From: DASPKO01 sp035628055
GTDB lineage: Bacteria > Planctomycetota > Phycisphaerae > Phycisphaerales > UBA1924
Direction of reading: 5' to 3'
DNA: 5,213 bases
Assembly (NCBI GenBank): GCA_035628055.1
Contig: DASPKO010000176.1
Coordinates: 1 to 5,213, forward strand
Part shown: piece after piece, positions 1 to 5,213 of the stretch
Numbering within the stretch: position 1 is the stretch's first letter
How the letters are laid out: every line of letters begins with the position of its first letter
The notes under the pieces: generated by a model
Database searches by the model: none
The model's input: the letters and a program-made list of their open reading frames with translations, nothing else
Told to the model about the DNA's origin: nothing
Position numbers and translations under genes: made by a program

Positions 1-587
1 AACAGGAGACCCTCGCGGACCAGGCGCCACGCGGTCGCCTTGTCGCCGGTCAGGAAGCGCCAGCGCTCCGGGTCGGCCTCCACCTCGGCCGCATACGCGC
101 GCAGGACTTCCGGGGTGTCGTGCTCCGGATCGATCGAGATCGTCACGAACTGCACCGGCACGTCACGGAGACGATCGCGCAGGTCCGCCATGCGGCTGCG
201 CATGATCGGACAGACCAGTGGGCAGCGCGTGAAGCCAAAGTCCATGATGGTGACTTTGCCCAGAAAGATGTCCTGGGTGACCGGGCGTCCGAGCTGGTCG
301 GCCATCGTGAAGGGGAGCAGGGTGAGACCATCGAGGTTCGCGTCGGGCTCGGCCGGGTCGGCGCTGCGGTAGGCCCCGGTAGGGTCCTCGCCCGGGGGAG
401 ACGTGCCGCGCCAGGGGGCCATCACCAGCACGGCGGCGAGCGAGCCGACGAACAGCAGCGCGGCCGCCGCGCCGAGCGCGACCAGCCCCCGCGGCAGCCC
501 GCGTCGCGGCAAGGGCTCCGGCGCCGGGGGCGTTGGCGGCGACGCCGCCCGATGGTCCGTCGCCTGGGGCGACTCCGGCGGGATCAT
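1..587 (-). CDS. SCO1/SenC family copper chaperone (C-terminus cut by window edge)
   Basis: This gene encodes a membrane-anchored thioredoxin-fold protein of the SCO/SenC/PrrC family, whose known role is delivering copper to, or reducing, the CuA site of cytochrome c oxidase on the outer face of the membrane. 195 complete codons are visible. Residues 1-34 are a proline-rich cytosolic tail and about 35-56 form one hydrophobic anchor. The soluble domain then begins. It has the family's copper-binding CxxxC as FTRCPLVCP (C122 and C126) and the SIDPEHDTPE block at 151-160. The third copper ligand, a histidine expected about 85-90 residues after the second cysteine, lies beyond the window. The ATG at 587-585 overlaps the permease stop as ATGA, which supports this start and suggests translational coupling. 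The family call is very secure. Which oxidase it serves cannot be seen here. Confidence 0.95.
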   Translation of the reverse strand, partial: MIPPESPQATDHRAASPPTPPAPEPLPRRGLPRGLVALGAAAALLFVGSLAAVLVMAPWRGTSPPGEDPTGAYRSADPAEPDANLDGLTLLPFTMADQLGRPVTQDIFLGKVTIMDFGFTRCPLVCPIMRSRMADLRDRLRDVPVQFVTISIDPEHDTPEVLRAYAAEVEADPERWRFLTGDKATAWRLVREGLL

Positions 588-1396
588 GCGGTCAGCCCCG
601 CGCCGGCGCGCCGCCGGATGACCAGGACCGGCAGCGCGAGCCCCCCGACCGCGCACGCGATCGACCCCGCCCAGGCTGGGCCGGCCGGCAGACCGGCCTC
701 GCCGAGGAGGGCGCGGCGCAGCGCCTCGCTCGGCCACGTCAGGGGATTGAGCCGCATCAGGAAGCGGAGCCACCCCGCCGCCCCCTCGACGGGAAAGAAG
801 GCCCCGCTGAGGAGCCACATCGGCATCAGCACCAGGTTCATGACCCCGTGGAAACCCTGCACCGAGCCCACGTGCCACGCGGCCGCCAGCCCGATCCCGG
901 AGATCGCGGCCGCCACGCAGCCCAGCGCCGCCACGGCGCCGGCGAAGCCCCCCGGTGTGAGAGCGACCCCCGTCAGCGGCGCGGCGAGCAGGATCGGCAG
1001 CGCTTGCGCCAGGGCCAGCAGGCTCGCGGCGCCCACCTTGCCCAGCGCGATCGCCCACGAGGGGGCCGGGCTCACCAGCACCGACTGCAGAAAACCGGCG
1101 TTGCGGTCCTCGATCAGCGAGATGGCCGCGAAGATCGACGAGAACAGCACCACCATGACCGCCATGCCCGGCAGCAGGTACGCGGCGTACGGACCGGTGC
1201 GCGCGGCGTCGGCCCCCGCGCCGGGCGGCGCCGCGGCGAATCCCGAGGCCAGCACCAGCCAGACCAGAACCGGCGTTCCCAGGGCCGCGATGACCCGGGA
1301 GGGCTGACGCCCGAAGCGGATCAGCTCGCGCGCGAAAATCCAGCCCAGCCCGGGCATGCCGGGGATCGGCCCGGGATGTGCGCGCGCGTGTGTCAC
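584..1396 (-). CDS. ABC-2 type transporter permease, 270 aa
   Basis: This is the membrane subunit of an ABC-2 family exporter, acting in the cytoplasmic membrane with the ATPase encoded two genes upstream. About six hydrophobic segments are visible, near residues 36-52, 70-93, 122-143, 150-174, 182-203 and 241-260. Family hallmarks are the cytoplasmic stretch EDRNAGFLQSVLVSP (96-110) and the LSGAFFPVEG (196-205) followed by RLNPLTWPSEALR (215-227) near the C-terminus, as in NodJ/DrrB-like permeases. The length is usual for the family. The GTG start at 1396 lies 19 bases after the preceding stop. An ATG at residue 14 (position 1357) sits just before the conserved-looking GLGWIFARELIRF and is an equally good start. 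Neither has a clear ribosome binding site. The stop overlaps the SCO start by four bases. The substrate is unknown. Confidence 0.92.
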   Translation of the reverse strand: MTHARAHPGPIPGMPGLGWIFARELIRFGRQPSRVIAALGTPVLVWLVLASGFAAAPPGAGADAARTGPYAAYLLPGMAVMVVLFSSIFAAISLIEDRNAGFLQSVLVSPAPSWAIALGKVGAASLLALAQALPILLAAPLTGVALTPGGFAGAVAALGCVAAAISGIGLAAAWHVGSVQGFHGVMNLVLMPMWLLSGAFFPVEGAAGWLRFLMRLNPLTWPSEALRRALLGEAGLPAGPAWAGSIACAVGGLALPVLVIRRRAGAGLTA

Positions 1397-1415
1397 TGTC
1401 GGTCGGTGCGGCCGG

Positions 1416-2033
1416 CTACCGCGCCGTCACGGCAAAGACTATCCCAAGGGCGATCGCCACGCCGGCGAGCACGGCCAGCGCGACGCGAGCGCGGCGGCGG
1501 CGCGCGAGGTCGGCGCGGCGCCCGCTCAGGTGGATCGTTGGGTCCTGACGGTCGAGCCAGGCCCGCAGGGCCGCGAGCTCGGCTTCGGTGGGCGCGGTTC
1601 CCTCGGCACCGAGCAGGGTCTCGGCGCGCGCCAGATGGAGCCGCAGCGCCGTCCTGGAGCAGTCCATGGCCCGGGCGGCGTGCCGTTCGTCGAGCTCCTC
1701 CACGCGCCGCAGCGCCCAGGCCTCGAACGCCTGGCGCGGCAACGCCCCCGCCCGGACCAGCAGGGGCGCCGCATCCGCGGCGGCGCCGCGCGGGCGCGCG
1801 GGGCCGGCTCGCGGAAGCTCCCGGCAGGCCTGGATGACGGCCCGGTCCAGGCGCGCCAGGTCAACGGCGCCGGGCCGGATGCGCGCCGCGGCCCGGAGGG
1901 CCAGCTCGGCCGCGAGGGGGTGATCGCCGCGTGTGAGGATGAGCGCGAGCCGCCACAGCCGGCGCTCACGCGGCACGACCGCGTCGGCCCCGGGCGTGCG
2001 CGCAGCGTCCGACGGGCGGGGAGCGGCGTTCAC
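1416..2033 (-). CDS. Hypothetical protein with degenerate ECF-sigma-like helices and a C-terminal membrane anchor, 205 aa
   Basis: No exact family is recognised. Residues 24-73 (RRLWRLALILTRGDHPLAAE onwards) loosely resemble sigma region 2 of ECF factors. Residues 98-142 resemble sigma region 4: a LPRQAFEAWALRRVEEL helix, a short turn, then AARAMDCSRTALRLHLARAE, laid out like the helix-turn-helix of ECF sigmas. A charged linker follows (143-183) and ends in RRADLARRRRAR. A single hydrophobic segment at 184-202 closes the protein. The positive-inside rule puts the N-terminal part in the cytoplasm and the last residues outside. The GTG start at 2033 overlaps the ABC ATPase stop as GTGA, and the permease follows after 19 bases, so it is expressed with the transporter. 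It may be a regulator, or a non-DNA-binding structural partner of the exporter. The gene is secure; the sigma resemblance is by eye and moderate. Confidence 0.8.
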   Translation of the reverse strand: MNAAPRPSDAARTPGADAVVPRERRLWRLALILTRGDHPLAAELALRAAARIRPGAVDLARLDRAVIQACRELPRAGPARPRGAAADAAPLLVRAGALPRQAFEAWALRRVEELDERHAARAMDCSRTALRLHLARAETLLGAEGTAPTEAELAALRAWLDRQDPTIHLSGRRADLARRRRARVALAVLAGVAIALGIVFAVTAR

Positions 2034-3205
2034 CGTTGCCGGCGCGGATGGTGCGCCCCCTCGCGCTGGGGCGGCTCCTGCGACTCGTCCAGCAGGCGCC
2101 CCGTGCGCGCCAGGAAGACGTCGCCCAATGTGGCCGGCCCGATCTCGACGGCTACCCCCGCGCGCGCCAGGGCCGCCAGGGTGGCGCCGAGCTGGTCGGG
2201 TCCCGTTCCGTCGGCGCGGGCGAGGATGCGTCCGGAGGGCTGGCGCTCGGGGAGCAGGCCCGCCTGGGCGAGCAGTCCCAGGGCCCGCGAGGCCGCCGCC
2301 TCGCCCGGCGGGTCGCAGCGCAGCACGAGGCCGCCGATGTCGCGCCGGAGTGCCGCCGGGGCCCCGTCTGCGACCAGCCGGCCCCGGTCGAGCATCACGA
2401 CGCGCTGGGCGCGCTGGGCCTCGTCCATGAGATGCGTCGAGAGGAGGATGGTGACGCGCGGGCGGCCCGGACGTGGGGTGGAGGCGACCGCCTCGAGCGT
2501 GTCGAGGAACTCTTCTCGGGAACGGGGATCCAGGCCCGCCGTCGGCTCGTCGAGCAGGAGCATGTCGGGGTCGTGGAGGAGCGCGCGGGCCAGATCGGCA
2601 CGCCGGGCCAGGCCCCCGGACAAGGTCGCGAAGCGGTCGTCCAGGCGATCGCTGAGCACGAGCAGGCCCGCCGCGCGCTCGACCGAGCCGCGCGCCGCCG
2701 GGCCGCGGAGTCCGAACAGCGAGGCCTGCGCGAGCAGGTTCTCACGCACCGTGAGGAGGCGATCGAGGGCGGCGGCCTGGAACACCACGCCCAGTCGCGC
2801 CCGCGCGGCCCGCGCGGCGGCAGAGCCGGGGGGCGCCCCCGCGTCGCACCCGAGCACCGCGCCCGTGCCGGAATCGGGCCGGTCCATCAGGGCGATGAGG
2901 CGCAGGAGCGTGGTCTTGCCGCTGCCGTTGGGGCCCAGGAGGGCCAGCCGCTGGCCCGAAGGGATGTGCAGGTCCAGGTCCGCGAGCGCGACGCGGGGCG
3001 TGCCCGAGCGTCCGCGGGCCGGGTAGGTGCGCGACACCCCGACGAACTCGACGGCCACCTCGGGGCGAGCCTGGCGCTCACTGGCGCGGAGATCGGCGGG
3101 AGTGGGATTGGGGAGAACGGTCAGGACGCGCACCTCTGTGAGGCGCGCGAGTGTACTGGATGGAGCTGACGAGGGGGCGCCGCGTCGAAGGGATCGGCGC
3201 CGCAC
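2030..3205 (-). CDS. ABC transporter ATP-binding protein, DrrA/ABC-2 exporter type, up to 391 aa
   Basis: This is the cytoplasmic ATPase subunit of the exporter whose permease is encoded at 584-1396. All nucleotide-binding motifs are present and look intact: Walker A GPNGSGKTT (91-99), Q-loop Q143 in VVFQAAALD, signature LSGGLARRADLARAL (195-209), Walker B MLLLDEP (215-221), D-loop TAGLDP (222-227) and the H-loop histidine in STHLMDEA (H258). The C-terminal TLGDVFLARTGR (359-370) is typical of DrrA-like drug and lipid exporters. The start is uncertain. The longest frame begins at GTG 3205, but its first 45 or so residues are Arg/Ser/Pro-rich and the ABC fold only begins near residue 50. GTG 3133 (residue 25) or GTG 3058 (residue 50) would give a more usual length, and none has a good ribosome binding site. 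The stop overlaps the next gene as GTGA. Confidence 0.94.
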   Translation of the reverse strand: MRRRSLRRGAPSSAPSSTLARLTEVRVLTVLPNPTPADLRASERQARPEVAVEFVGVSRTYPARGRSGTPRVALADLDLHIPSGQRLALLGPNGSGKTTLLRLIALMDRPDSGTGAVLGCDAGAPPGSAAARAARARLGVVFQAAALDRLLTVRENLLAQASLFGLRGPAARGSVERAAGLLVLSDRLDDRFATLSGGLARRADLARALLHDPDMLLLDEPTAGLDPRSREEFLDTLEAVASTPRPGRPRVTILLSTHLMDEAQRAQRVVMLDRGRLVADGAPAALRRDIGGLVLRCDPPGEAAASRALGLLAQAGLLPERQPSGRILARADGTGPDQLGATLAALARAGVAVEIGPATLGDVFLARTGRLLDESQEPPQREGAHHPRRQR

Positions 3206-3237
3206 GAACGCCCGGCCGCGATCGTGTCCGTGAAGGC

Positions 3238-3263
3238 CCCGGAGGCCGGTTAAGGCTTCCGGG
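3238..3263. terminator. GC-rich hairpin between the KGG-type gene and the ABC operon
   Basis: A 10-base stem (CCCGGAGGCC / GGCTTCCGGG) closes a six-base loop, GGTTAA. One pair is a G-U wobble on the plus strand and becomes a C-A mismatch on the minus strand. It lies about 40 bases after the stop of the minus-strand Gly/Ser-rich gene and before the ABC ATPase gene, where a terminator would be expected. No T-tract follows on either strand, so intrinsic termination is only possible, not shown. Confidence 0.35.
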
Positions 3264-3304
3264 ACCGGATGGGTCGCTGATGGACCGAAGTTGGCTGGAG
3301 GAGA

Positions 3305-3670
3305 TCAGCGGTTGCCGCCACCACCGCCGCCGCCGGAGCTGCCGCCCCCGCCGCCGCCACGGTTGCCGCCACCGCTGGAGCCACCGCCGCCGCCGCTCTC
3401 GCCCTCACGTCCGGCGAACTGGCCCTGATCGTCGCGTTCCTGGAGCTCGGCGGAGCGCTCGCCGCCCTTGACGCGGTCCTCATGGGAGAGGTTCTCGGCG
3501 GGGTTGAAGCCGCCGCGGTTGCCGCCCGAGCTGCCACCGGAACTGCCGCCCCCGCCGCTCGAGCCGCGGTTTCCGCCGCTGCTCCCACCGGAGCTGCCGC
3601 CACTGCTGCCGCCACCGCTACTGCTGCCGCCACCGCTACTGCTGCCGCCACGATTGCTCTCGTCGACCAT
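3305..3670 (-). CDS. Gly/Ser/Asn/Arg-rich low-complexity protein with a KGG-type stress motif, 121 aa
   Basis: A short acidic head (MVDESNRGG) leads into a Gly/Ser tract (residues 8-54) built from SSGG and SSSGGG units broken by NRG motifs. A non-repetitive charged core follows at 55-92, containing LSHEDRVKGGERSAEL and RDDQGQFAG. The tail (93-121) runs to six or seven consecutive glycines and ends in NR. The RVKGGERS block resembles the KGG motif of small bacterial stress-induced proteins (the YciG-like 'stress-induced acidophilic repeat'); that link is by eye. The ATG at 3670 is chosen because AAGGAG lies seven bases upstream; a longer in-frame start at 3820 has no such site and adds a Pro/Arg-rich stretch. 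No signal peptide or membrane segment is seen. Function unknown; it is probably a disordered cytoplasmic protein. RNA binding through the NRGG motifs is speculation. Confidence 0.85.
   Translation of the reverse strand: MVDESNRGGSSSGGGSSSGGGSSGGSSGGSSGGNRGSSGGGGSSGGSSGGNRGGFNPAENLSHEDRVKGGERSAELQERDDQGQFAGREGESGGGGGSSGGGNRGGGGGGSSGGGGGGGNR
3603..3650. repeat. 18-bp tandem repeat, 2.7 copies, inside the Gly/Ser-rich gene
   Basis: The 18-base unit ctgctgccgccaccgcta occurs at 3603-3620 and 3621-3638 and is followed by its first 12 bases at 3639-3650. The copies are identical. On the minus strand the unit encodes the SSSGGG hexapeptide near the N-terminus of the protein. The rest of the Gly/Ser tract repeats more loosely. 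Exact identity points to recent slippage or duplication, in frame. Confidence 0.9.
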
Positions 3671-3677
3671 GGGAAAA

Positions 3678-3683
3678 CTCCTT
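3678..3683 (-). promoter_or_regulatory. Strong ribosome binding site of the Gly/Ser-rich gene
   Basis: The minus strand reads AAGGAG, then seven bases (TTTTCCC), then the ATG at 3670. This is the clearest Shine-Dalgarno sequence in the window, and it decides the start of the gene over the longer in-frame option at 3820. It suggests strong translation, unlike the operon genes, which lack good sites. Confidence 0.85.
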
Positions 3684-3694
3684 GGCGAACTGCC

Positions 3695-3717
3695 CGGCCC
3701 CGCTTTCCTCGGGGCCG
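3695..3717 (-). promoter_or_regulatory. Hairpin in the leader of the Gly/Ser-rich gene
   Basis: A perfect 8-base stem (CGGCCCCG / CGGGGCCG) closes a seven-base loop, CTTTCCT. On the minus strand it lies about 11 bases before the AAGGAG site, within the likely mRNA leader. It could stabilise the leader, tune translation, or end transcription arriving from the upstream small gene; no T-tract follows. The role is not determined. Confidence 0.35.
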
Positions 3718-3826
3718 TGCGACCTGGTGCCGGCGGTCGCACGCGCGATCCGCCCATCCCGCCGCGTGGCGGGAGAAAGTTCATTCTGCGGCCCCACCGC
3801 CGCCCGTCAGGCGCGCCCACCCGGTG

Positions 3827-4213
3827 CTAGTGCCGGGAGCCCTCCCGGCCCAGACCGCCCCCCGCCCGGTTGCCGTCCCCCACGTCGTCGCGGGCAGCGC
3901 GCGTGGCACGCCCGCTCGTCCGACCCATTTCCGTTTCTCGGAGTTCCGCCTCGCTCGGCGGGGCCTCCTCGGAGTTTGGCGCTGGGGCGCGCCCGGGCAT
4001 CGCTCCGCGCTCCCCTTCGATGTCCGAGACCGAGCCGCCCTGCTGTCCGCGCGTCGCGGCCATCTGCGCGCCGAGTTCCTCGGGAGTGCGCGACCCGAAG
4101 TCCCCGCGCCCGGCGCCGCTCTCGTCGGGAGTTCCGTCCGGCACGCCACCGGCGAGCTCGTCGCGGCTCACGCCGGGGCCCATCTGGTTCTGAGATTCGT
4201 TCTTACGTTGCAT
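3827..4213 (-). CDS. Hypothetical small hydrophilic protein, 128 aa
   Basis: I do not recognise this protein. It begins MQRKNESQNQMGPG and is rich in Gly, Glu, Arg, Ser, Ala and Pro. It has no cysteine, no hydrophobic stretch and no signal peptide, so it is probably largely disordered and cytoplasmic. Local features are a TPDESGAGRGDFGSRTPEEL segment (28-47), a TRGQQGGSVSDIEGERG segment (54-70) and an acidic block around SEEAPPSEAELRETE (80-94). It starts with an ATG at 4213, with only a weak GGTG before it. The AT-rich start codons (CAACGTAAGAACGAATCTCAGAAC) contrast with the surrounding GC-rich frames and favour a real gene. It is followed after 156 bases by the KGG-type gene on the same strand; the two may be co-expressed stress-type proteins, which is inference. 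Confidence 0.68.
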   Translation of the reverse strand: MQRKNESQNQMGPGVSRDELAGGVPDGTPDESGAGRGDFGSRTPEELGAQMAATRGQQGGSVSDIEGERGAMPGRAPAPNSEEAPPSEAELRETEMGRTSGRATRAARDDVGDGNRAGGGLGREGSRH

Positions 4214-4470
4214 GGCGCACCGAGACTAACGCGGCGCGCGTCCTTCGTCCGTAGGTATCGGCGCTGGATGCGCGCGTCCGCGCGCCGCACCGCGCACCCG
4301 GATGGTGTGCCCGCATGTTTCCGCTCACACAGCGCCGCACCCGTGTTCGTGCTAGGGAGCTCGGCCGCTGGTCTTCCCTCACGCGTCCCGGGGGGGCATG
4401 ACGCCGGGGCGTGCTCGCGCACCATGCCGGTACAATCGCCCCCGGCCGCGCGACCCATGCCGAGATCACC
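4214..4470. other. Divergent intergenic region between the small hydrophilic gene and nuoF
   Basis: These 257 bases must hold the start signals of both nuoF (plus) and the 128-aa gene (minus). What can be seen is a dyad at 4395-4428, a TACAAT box at 4431-4436 and a small GC-only hairpin at 4270-4285. No tRNA or convincing small gene was found, and no clear promoter could be placed for the minus-strand gene. Confidence 0.6.
4431..4436 (+). promoter_or_regulatory. Candidate -10 box of the nuoF promoter
   Basis: TACAAT differs from the sigma-70 consensus TATAAT at one base and stands out in a GC-rich stretch, 35 bases before the nuoF ATG. The bases 16-18 upstream (around 4407-4414, GGGCGTGC) do not resemble TTGACA, so a -35 box is missing or non-canonical. 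Transcription would begin near 4443 and leave a leader of under 30 bases. Confidence 0.35.

Positions 4471-5213
<743 letters not shown>

Noticed and set aside
120..1307. 395-aa plus-strand open frame opposite the SCO and permease genes
   Set aside because: The translation is Arg/Pro/Ala-rich with no domain, while the minus strand encodes clear SCO and ABC-2 permease motifs. It is a shadow of high GC content.
533..1837. 434-aa plus-strand open frame
   Set aside because: Its composition is dominated by Arg, Gly and Pro and it lies antisense to the permease and the sigma-like gene. No recognisable motif.
1356..3026. 556-aa plus-strand open frame
   Set aside because: It is the longest open frame here but is antisense to the intact ABC ATPase and Arg/Ser-rich throughout. 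A shadow frame.
2036..3169. 377-aa plus-strand open frame opposite the ABC ATPase
   Set aside because: It mirrors the ATPase gene and has no family features. The Walker and signature motifs on the minus strand settle the matter.
3250..3651. 133-aa Ala/Val-rich minus-strand frame resembling a hydrophobic protein
   Set aside because: It is an out-of-frame reading of the Gly/Ser repeat (GGN and AGC codons shifted to Ala/Val codons). The frame with the AAGGAG site is the real one.
3671..3820. 50-residue N-terminal extension of the Gly/Ser-rich protein
   Set aside because: It is in frame but Pro/Arg-rich, lacks a ribosome binding site and contains the leader hairpins. The ATG at 3670 has an excellent site.
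4270..4285. GCGCGC hairpin with a four-base loop
   Set aside because: Alternating GC of this length is expected by chance in such GC-rich DNA, with no T-tract or other context.
4315..4401. 28-codon plus-strand frame (begins MFPLTQRRTRVR) upstream of nuoF, considered as a leader peptide
   Set aside because: No clear ribosome binding site, and it lies upstream of the candidate -10 box, so it would not be in the nuoF transcript.

Overview
The window is very G+C-rich, roughly three-quarters G+C by eye, with strong G/C preference at third codon positions. Almost every strand and frame therefore stays open for long stretches, and most long open frames are shadows. It looks like chromosomal DNA from an aerobically respiring, high-GC bacterium. 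The mix of a SCO-type copper chaperone, a complex I gene, small Gly/Ser-rich stress-type proteins and a sigma-like protein with a membrane anchor would fit a planctomycete (Phycisphaerae-like) or another high-GC environmental lineage. That assignment is inference; there is no rRNA or other marker here.

Layout. (1) Positions 1-3205 hold a compact minus-strand operon, read right to left: a DrrA-type ABC ATPase (3205-2030), a 205-aa protein with degenerate ECF-sigma-like helices and a C-terminal membrane anchor (2033-1416), an ABC-2 type permease (1396-584), and a SCO/SenC copper chaperone (587-1, cut by the window edge). Two junctions are 4-base stop/start overlaps (GTGA and ATGA) and the third is a gap of 19 bases, so the genes are almost certainly co-transcribed and probably translationally coupled. 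(2) Positions 3206-3304 are a short spacer with a GC-rich hairpin. (3) Two small minus-strand genes follow: a 121-aa Gly/Ser/Asn/Arg low-complexity protein with one KGG-type motif (3670-3305) and a 128-aa hydrophilic, probably disordered protein (4213-3827). (4) A 257-base divergent intergenic region (4214-4470) has a dyad and a possible -10 box. (5) From 4471 the plus strand carries the first 247 codons of nuoF, the NADH/FMN-binding subunit of complex I.

How the parts may fit. SCO proteins insert copper into the CuA site of haem-copper oxidases, so an ABC exporter translationally coupled to SCO is probably part of an oxidase assembly locus that continues past position 1. The sigma-like membrane protein between the two ABC subunits is the least ordinary element. 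nuoF begins a separate, divergent respiratory transcription unit. The two small hydrophilic genes lie between the two respiratory loci and look like stress-type proteins of unknown role. No tRNA, rRNA, CRISPR array, insertion sequence or phage gene was seen.
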